Positions 55,932 to 64,000 are shown, counted from the first letter of the stretch. The stretch: DNA of 64,000 bases from Luteimonas deserti (GCF_013425765.1 NZ_JACCJZ010000004.1:248001-312000), one strand, 5' to 3'. The notes: a model not told the origin generated them from the sequence alone. Program-made: numbers and translations.

Positions 55932-57446
55932 TCAGCCGGCCGCCATGCTCCGGTCCTTGCCTTCGCGCTTGGCGTTGTACATCGCCAGGTCCGCGCGCTT
56001 GAGCAGCGCCTCGAACGATTCCCGCGGTCGGCGCAGGGCGACGCCCGCGCTGAAGGTCATCGAGATCCGCGCCTCGTCGTAGGCCACGGGCCGATGCGCC
56101 AGCACGGTGCGCAGGCGGGCCAGCGCCGCGATCGCGTGCGGCAGGGTCGTGGCCGGCATCAGGATCACGAACTCCTCGCCGCCGAAACGACCGACGACGT
56201 CGCTGTCGCGCAGGGTCAGCCGGGCGACGTCGGCGAAGTGGCGCAGCGCGGCATCGCCGCCGAGGTGGCCGTGGATCGCGTTGAGCCGGCGGAAATCGTC
56301 GAGATCGGCCAGCGCCATGCACAGCGGGCGGTCGTCGCGCGCGCGCGCGGCCTCGCGCTCGAAGGCCTCGTCGAAGCCGCGCCGGTTGAGACATCCGGTG
56401 AGTTCGTCCTCCCGCGCCAGCCCCGCGGCGTCGCTGAGCTTTTCCTCCAGCTGGGAGATCCGCCGTTCGCTCTCCTCGAGCTCGCGGCGAGCAGCGATGA
56501 GGTCGTCGCGCGCGCTGATCGCCCGCGCCTGGATCCGGCCGGTATCGTCGAGCACCGCATCGAGCACGCCGTTGAACTCGGCGATGCTGCGCGCCTCGCG
56601 GATGCGGCTGGCGTGGCCGGCCAGCCGGTCCTGGAACTCGCCGGTGTGCGCGGCCATGCCGTCCAGGCGTTCGACGAAGGTCCCGAGCATGCCGCGCATC
56701 GCGGTTCGCGATTCGTCGATGCCCTTCTTCAGCATCGCCTGGCGGTAGAGCACCTGGCGCAGTCCGTTGCGGGCTTCCTCGACGGTGGTCTTGTCCAGCG
56801 GTCCGGCCAGCAGCGCCCGGATCTGGGTGATCTGGCCGTGCAGCCAGCTCTTGTTCTCGAGCAGTTCGCTCACGTTCTCGAGCAGCAGATCGAACAGGCT
56901 GATCAGCAGCGTGATCTGTTCCTCGGTGTCCTGGGTGTGCACGCCGACGCGGTGGCACAGGTCGGTCAGCCGGCGACCGAGGGGATCGAGGTCCTGGCCC
57001 GGCGCCCAGTTGCGGAAGCCCGACGCCAGGGCGAACGCCTCGTCGGAAAGCGCGGGATCGTTGCGCAGCAGGGCCGCCAGCGCCGCGCCGAGCGTGTGCC
57101 GCAGCAGGTCGCGCAGGCGTTCGGTGTCGGCACTGCCGGGCGCCGGCGTGTCCAGCTCGACGTGGCGTACGTACTTGTCGATGAGCTGGCGCATCGCGCG
57201 GCCGTAGGACAGCCAGTCGCCGGACCGGGTCGCCGCCTGCAGGTAGCGGCCGAGATCGCCGAGCTCGTCGTGCAGGCCGGCCATGCCGTCGGCGAAGGCC
57301 GTCAGCAGCCGCTTGGGCTCGTCGACGCCGGCGAACAGGGTGACCAGGGCCTCGGATCCGATGGCCGCCGAGCGGCCGCGCGCCGGCCCGCGCGGGGCGC
57401 GCTCGGCGTTGGCTTTCGGGTCGGCGGACTTGGGCATGGCGTTCAC
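55932..57446 (-). CDS. diguanylate cyclase (GGDEF) with long helical N-terminus
   Basis: 504 aa. The C-terminal GGDEF domain has an active GGEEF site (422-426) and the inhibitory I-site RDSD exactly five residues upstream, so product feedback by c-di-GMP is expected. ADLDDFRRLN carries the metal-binding Asp. The first 330 residues are helical, without membrane segments or a known sensor domain, and end in a coiled coil (about 300-335). Cytoplasmic enzyme making c-di-GMP from two GTP. It may be co-transcribed with the PutP-type hybrid kinase. Confidence 0.9.
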   Translation of the reverse strand: MNAMPKSADPKANAERAPRGPARGRSAAIGSEALVTLFAGVDEPKRLLTAFADGMAGLHDELGDLGRYLQAATRSGDWLSYGRAMRQLIDKYVRHVELDTPAPGSADTERLRDLLRHTLGAALAALLRNDPALSDEAFALASGFRNWAPGQDLDPLGRRLTDLCHRVGVHTQDTEEQITLLISLFDLLLENVSELLENKSWLHGQITQIRALLAGPLDKTTVEEARNGLRQVLYRQAMLKKGIDESRTAMRGMLGTFVERLDGMAAHTGEFQDRLAGHASRIREARSIAEFNGVLDAVLDDTGRIQARAISARDDLIAARRELEESERRISQLEEKLSDAAGLAREDELTGCLNRRGFDEAFEREAARARDDRPLCMALADLDDFRRLNAIHGHLGGDAALRHFADVARLTLRDSDVVGRFGGEEFVILMPATTLPHAIAALARLRTVLAHRPVAYDEARISMTFSAGVALRRPRESFEALLKRADLAMYNAKREGKDRSMAAG

Positions 57447-57574
57447 GGGGATGGGACGGCGACGCGCACGCGCGGCTCCGGTCCGGGAAGGGACGTCATG
57501 CTATCGGCCGGGCGGCGCAGGGCTTGAGCGGGACCGCCCGACGCCCGGACCCGCCGCCACACGCGCCGTGCGCC

Positions 57575-58504
57575 TCAGTACTTCGGCACGGCGCCGTCCA
57601 CGCTGTCGCTCCAGGCGTCGATGCCACCGGCGACGTTGTAAACCTGGGTGAAGCCCTGGTTGCGGAAATGCTCGGCGGCCTGCTGGCTGCGTCCGCCGCG
57701 ATGGCACAGGAACGCCAGCGGGGTGTCCTTGGGCAGCTGCTGCAGGCGCGCGATGCCGTCGCCGTCGATCACCTCGAACGGACGGCCTACCTGCGCCGTC
57801 GCGCGCTCGTCCGGCGGACGCACGTCGACCAGGGTCAGGCTGCCCGCCGCCACGCGCGCATCGGCGTCGGCCGGGCTGATGTCCTGCACCGGCTTGGGCG
57901 CATTGGGGTTGTCGATCACCAGCCCGCGACCCCGGATGTCGTCGGCGAAGTCGATCGTCATGCCGTCGGCGCGGCGTGCGGCGGCCAGGTCGAACTGCAC
58001 GTCGATCCCGTCGGCGGTGGCGATGATCGCACCGGGGTTACGCGGCGCCAGCTGCAGGCGGGTGCGGAAGTTGCGGTCGATGTCGACCTGCAGCACGTAG
58101 TCGCCGCCGGCATCCGCCACCGCCTTGGCCACCATTTCGCGCGCGGCCGGCGTGATCGTGACCGCCGGCGGGGTGCGGTCCGGTGGTGCCACCCCGAACA
58201 GGCCGTGCAGCTCGCCGCTGCCCACCATCTGCTCGATGATGTCGCTGCCGCCGACCAGCTCGCCGTCGACGTAGAGCTGGGGAATGGTCGGCCAGTCGCC
58301 ATAGGCCTTGATGCCCTCGCGGATCTCGCCGTCCTCGAGCACGTTGATGTGCGCGTAGTCCACCCCCACGGCCTCCATCGCGGCGACCGCCTTGGCCGAA
58401 AAACCGCACTGGGGGGCCAGTGGCGAGCCCTTCATGAACAGCACGGCGCGGTTGCCCTGGAGCAGGGTCTCGATGCGGGTGCGGAGGGCGGGGTCGAGGG
58501 CCAT
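57575..58504 (-). CDS. Grx4-type monothiol glutaredoxin / HesB-like / rhodanese fusion
   Basis: 309 aa in three domains. Residues 1-107 are a monothiol glutaredoxin with CGFS (Cys33), the iron-sulfur carrier type. Residues 112-203 resemble an A-type (HesB/IscA) scaffold fold (VTITPAAREM, IDFADDIRGRGLVIDNPNAP) but contain no cysteine. Residues 208-309 are a rhodanese domain with Cys267 in CHRGGRS. The full protein has only these two cysteines. It likely works in iron-sulfur cluster or persulfide trafficking. ATG 58504 is the natural Grx4 start. Confidence 0.88.
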   Translation of the reverse strand: MALDPALRTRIETLLQGNRAVLFMKGSPLAPQCGFSAKAVAAMEAVGVDYAHINVLEDGEIREGIKAYGDWPTIPQLYVDGELVGGSDIIEQMVGSGELHGLFGVAPPDRTPPAVTITPAAREMVAKAVADAGGDYVLQVDIDRNFRTRLQLAPRNPGAIIATADGIDVQFDLAAARRADGMTIDFADDIRGRGLVIDNPNAPKPVQDISPADADARVAAGSLTLVDVRPPDERATAQVGRPFEVIDGDGIARLQQLPKDTPLAFLCHRGGRSQQAAEHFRNQGFTQVYNVAGGIDAWSDSVDGAVPKY

Positions 58505-58831
58505 GGCGGTGTTTCCGGTCAGCGTGGAAGGCCGACATGGTAGCGCGGGGGGCGTTTGCAAGCCTCTGGCGTGACGGGCTGCCGGGATGTGGAGACGTCG
58601 TGTCCGAGCCCGGATTCTCTGGACACGGCTGCCATTCCCCCGAATGCGGAGTTCTGCGCGTTCGAGCGCCGGACCTGACGGCGCCGGGCCGACCCGCCGT
58701 CCGGCTCGCGAAGCGCACAACGGCCTTCGGAGGACGACGTTCGGACGCGCGCCGCGAAGGCGTCGGACGCGGCCGATCGAAGGCCGATGGCGCAGGCGCG
58801 ACAGCGAGGACGCGCGCGAAGCGGTGGCATC
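58505..58831. other. 327-base divergent intergenic region
   Basis: No supported gene between the divergent Grx-fusion and deacetylase genes. It is longer than needed for two promoters. The second copy of the 17-bp repeat lies at 58793-58809. Open frames across it are arginine-rich and have no family features. Confidence 0.45.
58793..58809 (+). repeat. 17-bp dispersed repeat upstream of deacetylase gene
   Basis: CAGGCGCGACAGCGAGG, identical to 6523-6539. It ends 22 bases before the deacetylase ATG. Confidence 0.5.
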
Positions 58832-59614
58832 ATGCGCGCCATGTCGTCGCATCGTCCGCCCCGCCGTCCGCATCTCTGGCTGCCGCTGCTGGTCGCGTCG
58901 CAACTCGTGATCGCACTGCTGTGGTGGCGGCTGGGCTGGCAGGTCGGGCTGCCGGTGCTGCTGGCCAGCCACGCGCTGTGCCTGTGGGGCGTGCTTGCGC
59001 CCTCGTCGCGACTCTATGGTCCGGTGCTGACCCGGCTGCCCGGGGACGGCGTGTGGTTGACCATCGACGACGGGCCGTCCGACGACACGCGCGCCGTGCT
59101 GGATCTGCTCGATGCGCATGCGGCCCGCGCGACGTTCTTCCTGGTCGGTGCGCGTGCCGAGGCGCGGCCGGCGCTGGTGCGCGAGATCGTCGCGCGTGGG
59201 CACGACATCGGCAATCACAGTCACACCCATCCGCAGGCGAGGTTCTGGGCGCTGGGTCCGGCGCGCATGCGCCGCGAGATCGAGGCCTGCCAGGCCGCGC
59301 TGACCCGGATCACCGGGCGCGCGCCGGTCTGGTTCCGCTCCGTGGTCGGCCATACCAATCCCTTCGTGCACGCGCCGCTGCGCGATGCGCGGCTGGCACG
59401 CGTCGGCTGGAGCGCGCGCGGCTTCGATGCGGTGGAGGCCGACGTGGCCCGGGTGGTGGCCCGCATCGACGCCGCGCTCGAACCCGGTGCGATCGTGTTG
59501 CTGCACGAGGGCGCGCGGCACGGCCGCAATCCCGAGATGATCGCCGGCGTGCTCGACCGCCTGCGGCAGAAGCGTCTGCGCGCGGTCGTGCCCAGCGTCG
59601 ACGAAGGGCCCTGA
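58832..59614 (+). CDS. polysaccharide deacetylase family protein
   Basis: 260 aa from ATG 58832 (ATG 58841 also possible). Two N-terminal hydrophobic segments (about 15-30 and 35-52) anchor it in the inner membrane. The NodB domain has TIDDGPSDDT (catalytic Asp and metal Asp) and HSHTHP (metal His pair); later motifs are WFRSVVGHTNP and LLHEGARHG. The usual third motif R-P-P is replaced by WFRSVVGH, so substrate preference may differ from chitin or peptidoglycan deacetylases. It stands alone. Confidence 0.85.
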   Translation: MRAMSSHRPPRRPHLWLPLLVASQLVIALLWWRLGWQVGLPVLLASHALCLWGVLAPSSRLYGPVLTRLPGDGVWLTIDDGPSDDTRAVLDLLDAHAARATFFLVGARAEARPALVREIVARGHDIGNHSHTHPQARFWALGPARMRREIEACQAALTRITGRAPVWFRSVVGHTNPFVHAPLRDARLARVGWSARGFDAVEADVARVVARIDAALEPGAIVLLHEGARHGRNPEMIAGVLDRLRQKRLRAVVPSVDEGP

Positions 59615-59624
59615 CCCGACGCGT

Positions 59625-59643
59625 GCGCCGGCCCAGCCGGCGC
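59625..59643 (+). terminator. hairpin after the deacetylase gene
   Basis: GCGCCGGC and GCCGGCGC form an 8-bp perfect stem with a three-base CCA loop, 10 bases after the stop. Confidence 0.5.
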
Positions 59644-60048
59644 GTCCGCATCGCCGCGCCCGGAGATGTGGGCCGCCGCGCCGTCACCCGCGCCTCGCAG
59701 GCAGGCCCGGGTGCCCCCGCTCGATCGCACTGGCAGACGAAGCTATGCGCACGAGGTTCACCCGCAGCGCAGCGCCGGGGACGCCATGCGTGACCGGGAC
59801 GCGCACGTCCTGAGCCTGCCGGCGCATCGGCGCGGTGCGCAGGCCCTCCGGGGCGGCGGACCGCGGCGCGAGGACCGACGATGCACGATCGCCGCGCGCA
59901 GGCGGGTACGCAGCAGCACCCGGAGCGCGGCGGGCGTCATGCAGCCGAGCGAGACCGCGCGCAGACCGCATTGCGGACAGGGCGACGCGTCAGCATGCCC
60001 GGCGCCTCGCGTCGCAGCGCCGCGACCATGGACCGGATGCGCCGCAGG
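59644..60048. other. 405-base region without a supported gene
   Basis: Between two convergent transcripts. Short open frames on both strands are Arg/Ala-rich with no recognisable domain or ribosome site. No tRNA-like fold or repeat was found. It may be decayed coding sequence. Confidence 0.45.
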
Positions 60049-60585
60049 TCAGACCGTGCGCAGATGCGCCAGCACGGCCTGCACGTCGTCGGCCTCAAGC
60101 AGCAGTTCGGCCAGCGCGTGCTGGCCGGTCGCCGCCGCGCTGGCGGCGAGTGCCGCGGCGCACAGGGTTTCGCTCCAGTCGGGCGTGGCCACGAGGCCCG
60201 CGAGCAACGGCAGCCGGGCCAGCGCGGTGACGTAACCATCGATCAGCGCATCGGGAATATCGGCATCGTGCAGCGCGCGGCCGAGTTCGATGCTGGCCGG
60301 CAGCACGAAGTGGCTGGGCGTCGCCAGTTCGGGCGCCTCGGCCAGCGCGGCGACGATGTGCGGCACGGCGGCGAACGAGGCGCTGTAGACCTCGCCCTGG
60401 TGGCACAGCGCCGACCACAGCGAATACCAGGGCTCGCTCTGCCAGCTCTCCTCGCGTGCCCCGTCGAGCTGGGCCAGCAGCGCCGGGATGCCACGCGCGC
60501 TGCCCTGGGCGCAGCGCAGCGAGGTCCAGGCCGGATCGTCGAGGGCCAGCATCGGTGCATCCGGCAGGCCGTCGCGCGCGGTCAT
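60049..60585 (-). CDS. hypothetical protein, HEAT-like
   Basis: 178 aa. Not firmly recognised. The segment WYSLWSALCHQGEVYSASFAAVPHIVAAL resembles helical-repeat proteins of unknown role that occur widely in bacteria, some next to toxin genes. The rest is also alpha-helical. ATG 60585 overlaps the methyltransferase stop by 4 bp, making it the last gene of a four-gene overlapping operon. Confidence 0.6.
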   Translation of the reverse strand: MTARDGLPDAPMLALDDPAWTSLRCAQGSARGIPALLAQLDGAREESWQSEPWYSLWSALCHQGEVYSASFAAVPHIVAALAEAPELATPSHFVLPASIELGRALHDADIPDALIDGYVTALARLPLLAGLVATPDWSETLCAAALAASAAATGQHALAELLLEADDVQAVLAHLRTV

Positions 60586-61298
60586 CCGCGTTCGCCCACG
60601 ATCAGCCAGTTGTTGAAGGGCGTGTCGCCGTAGAGCGGGCGGATCGTGGTGGCCAGGCCCGCGCCTTCGAGCTGCGCGCGCAGGCCGTCGGCGGTGGGAT
60701 AGCACTTCGCGCGCTCCTGCATCCAGCCGGCCAGGTTGGCGATGCGGTCGGTGATGCGCGTGGTCCGGCTGCGCGTCGACGTATCGGCCAGGCCGCTGCG
60801 GATCACCAGCCGCGCGCCCGGCTCCAGCATCGCGATCACCTGGTCCAGCAGCGCGCGCTGGCGCTCCGGCGCGAGATATTGCAGCACGTCGAGTATCGCG
60901 ACGCTGCCGTGGTGTGCGGGCAGGCCGGCACCGAGGTCGAGCACGTCGAAGCGCACGTCGGCCAGGCCCGTGCGTGCGGCCACCTCGCGCCCGCGGCGGA
61001 TCTTGGCGGCGTCGATGTCGACGCCGTAGTACGGCAGCGCCAGACCGTCGGCGCGCAACGCGTGCGCCAGCAACCCGAGGCCGCAGCCCAGATCGAGTAC
61101 CGGTGCGCGGGTGGGGCGCAGTGCCTGCAGCACGCCCGGATACAGCGGATCGGTGCGCAGCTTGGTCAGCGTGTAGTAGTAGTCGTAGCGGTTGCCGAGC
61201 ACGTGCCTGGGCAGAAACGCGCGCGCGATGTGGCGGGCGTCCTCGCGCGGCAGCGGGCGGGTGGAGGGCGTGGTGGCGTCGTGTGCGGTCGCGGTCAT
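60582..61298 (-). CDS. class I SAM-dependent methyltransferase
   Basis: 238 aa. SAM motif I is VLDLGCGLGLLAHAL (about 69-83), followed by YYGVDIDAAKI (motif II acidic residue) and AILDVLQYL (motif IV region). The N-terminal helix has HVLGNRYDYYYTLTKLRTDPLYPGV, which is not in common small-molecule methyltransferases and may bind a lipid or acceptor. Overlaps both neighbours by 4 bp. The acceptor is unknown. Confidence 0.82.
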   Translation of the reverse strand: MTATAHDATTPSTRPLPREDARHIARAFLPRHVLGNRYDYYYTLTKLRTDPLYPGVLQALRPTRAPVLDLGCGLGLLAHALRADGLALPYYGVDIDAAKIRRGREVAARTGLADVRFDVLDLGAGLPAHHGSVAILDVLQYLAPERQRALLDQVIAMLEPGARLVIRSGLADTSTRSRTTRITDRIANLAGWMQERAKCYPTADGLRAQLEGAGLATTIRPLYGDTPFNNWLIVGERG

Positions 61299-61912
61299 GC
61301 CCTCGACAATAAGCCGCGCGCGACCGGCAATGCCAGTCGCGCCCACTCGGCGTGCAGCGCCGCCGACGGATGCAGGCCGTCGTCGGCGAGCATCCCGGGC
61401 TCGCCCCCGCGGGCGCGGCTAAGCGGCGCGATGTCGACGAAGGCGACGTTCTGCGCGGCGCAGATCGCCTGCGCGGCGGCGTTGTACGCGTCGAGCTCGC
61501 GGCCGATCGCAGCCACGTCGCGCCCCGATTGCATTCCGAACGGGGTGACGCCCCAGTCGGGGATCGCCAGCACGAATACCCGCCCCGGATCACCGCCGGC
61601 GAACCCCGTCGCCCGTCCGAGCAGCGCGGCGAACGCGTGGACGTAGGCGGTGACGTCGCGGCCGCGGTACTGGTCGTTGACGCCGATCAGCAGGCTCACC
61701 AGGTCGAAGGGGCCGCGCGGCGCGGCCGCGTCGATGCCGGCATCGAGTTCGTCGGTGGTCCAGCCGGTCGTGGCGATGATCTGCGGTGGATCGATCGCGA
61801 GGCCATCGCGGCGCAGGGCGGCGGCCAGGGAGACCGGCCAGCGTTCCTCCGCGGCGAGCCCTTCGCCGATGGTGTAGCTGTCGCCCAGTGCGAGATACCG
61901 CGCGGGCTTCAT
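61295..61912 (-). CDS. SGNH/GDSL hydrolase
   Basis: 205 aa. Block I LALGDSYTIGEGL (nucleophile Ser12), block III LIGVNDQYRG and block V DDGLHPSAALH (Asp-x-x-His) are present, so the catalytic set is complete. No signal peptide, so the enzyme is cytoplasmic. The family cleaves acyl or acetyl esters; the specific substrate is not known. It is in a 4-bp overlap chain with the aminotransferase and the methyltransferase. Confidence 0.86.
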   Translation of the reverse strand: MKPARYLALGDSYTIGEGLAAEERWPVSLAAALRRDGLAIDPPQIIATTGWTTDELDAGIDAAAPRGPFDLVSLLIGVNDQYRGRDVTAYVHAFAALLGRATGFAGGDPGRVFVLAIPDWGVTPFGMQSGRDVAAIGRELDAYNAAAQAICAAQNVAFVDIAPLSRARGGEPGMLADDGLHPSAALHAEWARLALPVARGLLSRA

Positions 61913-63174
61913 CCGGCGCGTGCCTGCCGGCCCGCCAGCGGCACCACCTTGCGCCCCTCGCCGAGGCGGCGGTCGAGCACGCGTTCGATGCGCGCGAACA
62001 CGTCGCGCAGTTGCGCCGGTTCCGGCAGCAGCGTGACCCGGAAGTGGTTGCGGTAGGGCACGTTGAAGCTGTTGCCCGGCACCACCAGCACGCCCTCGCT
62101 GTCCATCAGGTCGAGCGCGAACGCGTGGTCGTCGAAGCCGGGTGCCAGCGCGCCCTCGATCCCGGGGAACGCATACAGCGCACCCGCAGGGGCCACCAGA
62201 CTGAGGTGGCGGCTGGCCGCGCAGGCCTCGATGACCGCACGCCGCGCCTCGTACAGGCGCCCGCCCGGCCGGCACAGCGGGGTGATCGTATCGGCGCCGG
62301 TCAGCGCGGCTTCGATCGCGAACTGTCCGGGCACGTTCGCGCACAGGCGCAGGGCGCCGAGGAGGTCCATCGCATTGCGGAATCCGCGGCTGCGCGGCTC
62401 GTCGCCGGAGAGCACCGCCCAGCCCACGCGCCAGCCGCAGGCGCGGTGCACCTTCGACAGCCCGCCGAACGACACGCACGGGACCTCGCCGGCGATCGGC
62501 GCGATCGGCTCGAACACCGCGTCGTCGTAGGTGATGCCGTCGTAGATCTCGTCGCACAGCAGGAGCAGCCCGTGCCTGGCGGCGACCGCGACGATCCGCT
62601 CGAGCAGTGCCCGCGGGTACACCGCGCCGGTGGGATTGTTCGGGTTGATCAGCACGATCGCGCGCGTGCGCGGCGAGACCAGTGCCTCCAGCGCATCGGG
62701 ATCCGGCAGGAAGCCGTTCTCCGCCTTGCACTGGTAGAACACCGGGCGGCCGTCATTGAGGATCGTCGCGGCCGACCACAGCGGATAGTCGGGCGAGGGC
62801 ACCAGCACTTCGTCGCCGGGATTGAGCAGCGCGCGCAGCGCGATGTCGATCAGTTCGCTCACGCCGTTGCCGACGAACACCCGCTCGGGCGACACCGAGG
62901 CGCTGCCGCGGGCCACGTGATGCGCGGCGATCGCCTCGCGCGCGACCGGCAGGCCCTGCTGGTGGGTGTAGGGATCGGTGGCGTGGATGTGGTCGGCGAT
63001 CGCCCGCTGCAGATGCTCGGGAGCGCGAAAGCCGAAGGCGCCGGGATTGCCGATGTTGAGCTTGATCAGGGAGCGGCCCTGGGCCTCGAGGTCGCGCGCC
63101 CGTCGTGCCAGCTCGCCGCGGATCTCGTAGCGGACCTCGGTCAGGCGTTCGCGGGTGTTCAGGGGGGCGGACAT
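61909..63174 (-). CDS. fold-type I aminotransferase (AlaA-like)
   Basis: 421 aa. PLP-enzyme motifs are IGNPGAFGF, GNGVSELIDIALRALLNPGDEVLVPSPDYPLW, INPNNPTGAVYP, DEIYDGITYD and the Schiff-base lysine in GGLSKVHRACGWRVGW. This pattern fits the alanine (glutamate-pyruvate) aminotransferase AlaA and its relatives. ATG 63174 is used. It leads the operon; the divergent rsgA gene starts 158 bases away. Confidence 0.88.
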   Translation of the reverse strand: MSAPLNTRERLTEVRYEIRGELARRARDLEAQGRSLIKLNIGNPGAFGFRAPEHLQRAIADHIHATDPYTHQQGLPVAREAIAAHHVARGSASVSPERVFVGNGVSELIDIALRALLNPGDEVLVPSPDYPLWSAATILNDGRPVFYQCKAENGFLPDPDALEALVSPRTRAIVLINPNNPTGAVYPRALLERIVAVAARHGLLLLCDEIYDGITYDDAVFEPIAPIAGEVPCVSFGGLSKVHRACGWRVGWAVLSGDEPRSRGFRNAMDLLGALRLCANVPGQFAIEAALTGADTITPLCRPGGRLYEARRAVIEACAASRHLSLVAPAGALYAFPGIEGALAPGFDDHAFALDLMDSEGVLVVPGNSFNVPYRNHFRVTLLPEPAQLRDVFARIERVLDRRLGEGRKVVPLAGRQARAG

Positions 63175-63296
63175 GGCGGCACTTCGACACGGAATCCGCC
63201 GGATGCTAGCGGAAAAACCGCGGCCGGACGCGGCCGGCGGGCGACCGCGCGGCGGACACGTGCCCACGGCGCGCAGCGGCCGGGCGGCGTGCCCCG

Positions 63297-63336
63297 TAGA
63301 ATCCGCCGCATGCGCACCTGCCGATCCTCCGTGTGA
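63297..63336 (+). promoter_or_regulatory. rsgA upstream element with mini open frame
   Basis: TAGAAT (63297-63302) is a good -10 box. An 8-codon frame (ATG 63310 to TGA 63336) starts at about the expected transcription start and ends overlapping the rsgA GTG (GTGTGA). It could be a leaderless mini-cistron that couples translation to rsgA, or chance. Confidence 0.35.
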
Positions 63337-64000
63337 CCTCCGCCGACACCGCGCTGCGCGCGATCGGCTGGCCGTTCGACGCGGCGCCTTCCGGGTCCTG
63401 GGCCGAGCTCATGGCGGCGCATCCGGCGGCGCAGCCCCGGCGGGTGGTCGAGCAGCACCGGTCCGGCTATCTGGTGGCCGGCGCACCCGGCGAGGCGGTG
63501 GCCGTGGAATCGCTGCCGGACTGGCTGCGACGCAGCGGCTACCGCAAGGGCACGATCGCGCCGGAAGACCGCGCCGCGGTCGGCGACTGGGTCCTGGTCG
63601 AAGACGGCAAGCGCATCGTCGCGATGTTGCCGCGGCGCAGCGCGATCAAGCGGGCGGCGGCGGGCGAGCATTACAAGCAGCAGCTGATCGCCGCCAACAT
63701 CGACACCGTGCTCGTGGTCTGCGGGCTCGACTCCGATTTCAACCCGCGTCGCATCGAGCGCTATCTGCTGCTGGTGCAGGGCGGCGGCACTCCGGTCGTG
63801 GTGCTGACCAAGGCCGACCACGCCGGCGCGGATGCCGGGGCCGCGCGCACCGCGCTGGGCGAGGTTGCCGCGCTGGGCGTCGCGGTGCTCGCGGTCAACG
63901 CGCGCGACCCGGCGAGTGTGGCCGCGCTGCATCCCTGGCTCGGCACCGGCACCACCGCGGTGCTGGTGGGCAGCTCGGGTGCGGGCAAGTCCACGCTCAC
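63333..64000 (+). CDS. rsgA: ribosome small subunit-dependent GTPase A (3' partial)
   Basis: Open to the right edge; 222 codons are visible. It starts at GTG 63333 (VTSADTALRAIGW). The OB-fold part carries GTIAPEDRAAVGDWVLVE. The GTPase is circularly permuted: LLVQGGGTPVVVLTKAD (G4) comes before GSSGAGKST (G1), the mark of RsgA/YjeQ. The zinc finger lies outside the window. It assists late 30S subunit assembly. Confidence 0.9.
   Translation, partial: MTSADTALRAIGWPFDAAPSGSWAELMAAHPAAQPRRVVEQHRSGYLVAGAPGEAVAVESLPDWLRRSGYRKGTIAPEDRAAVGDWVLVEDGKRIVAMLPRRSAIKRAAAGEHYKQQLIAANIDTVLVVCGLDSDFNPRRIERYLLLVQGGGTPVVVLTKADHAGADAGAARTALGEVAALGVAVLAVNARDPASVAALHPWLGTGTTAVLVGSSGAGKSTL

Noticed and set aside
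59644-60048. Possible small RNA or tRNA in the long convergent gap
   Set aside because: No T-loop-like sequence, cloverleaf or U-tract terminator could be seen.

Overview
The window is GC-rich (one hand-counted coding line, 48781-48840, is 44/60 GC), densely coded bacterial chromosome with many 4-bp stop/start overlaps. Gene content points to a gammaproteobacterium of the Xanthomonadaceae/Lysobacteraceae (Luteimonas or Lysobacter type). The pointers are an AmgK-type sugar kinase, a PutP-fused hybrid kinase, a TonB receptor with an [14 protein letters not shown] plug start, a glutaredoxin-rhodanese fusion and a plant-type glutamate-cysteine ligase. This placement is inferred from family knowledge; no rRNA is present to confirm it.

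Layout. 1-4541: the end of a tightly overlapping operon (metallo-beta-lactamase hydrolase, NAD epimerase, GT21-type glycosyltransferase, unknown protein, GT1-type glycosyltransferase), probably making a glycolipid or glycosylated secondary metabolite. 4653-20484: housekeeping genes (DUF6159 membrane protein, pteridine reductase, MidA-type methyltransferase, VanZ, AmgK-like kinase, VOC, DUF72, a divergent LysR/EamA pair, CCA-adding enzyme, CNNM/CBS protein, Slt transglycosylase, TauE/SafE, M20 amidohydrolase, cysteine synthase-like enzyme). 20578-29594: a TonB receptor, then a reverse operon of cytochrome c4, two DsbA-like proteins and an EEP phosphatase, then EngB, GshA and a lipoprotein. 29732-33341: PEP carboxylase and exonuclease III.

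33210-33793 is a degenerate triplication of the junction between two convergent genes: xth 3' end, terminator hairpin, manganese catalase 3' end. A stress pair (manganese catalase, DUF892 ferritin-like protein) follows.

35918-46766 is an accessory defence island on the minus strand. In transcription order it holds a SNF2 helicase with a PLD-like N-terminus, a DUF4391 protein, a type III Mod methyltransferase, an AlbA_2-type regulator and a type III Res helicase-nuclease. Parts of it fall to about 48-55% GC by hand count. It ends in a hairpin plus U-tract terminator and has a 30-bp near-perfect palindrome just upstream of the regulator gene. It is the best candidate in the window for an incompletely described system: a type III restriction-modification core with extra SNF2/DUF4391 and regulator modules.

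46934-49557: a formaldehyde detoxification operon (FrmR with its operator, FrmA, a small DUF3658-like protein, S-formylglutathione hydrolase). 49715-63174: a small membrane protein, a Dph6-like ATPase, DegV, a PutP-hybrid kinase, a diguanylate cyclase, a Grx/HesB-like/rhodanese fusion, a polysaccharide deacetylase, and a four-gene operon (aminotransferase, SGNH hydrolase, methyltransferase, unknown). 63333-64000 is the start of rsgA, cut by the window edge. No tRNA, rRNA, CRISPR array or insertion sequence was seen.
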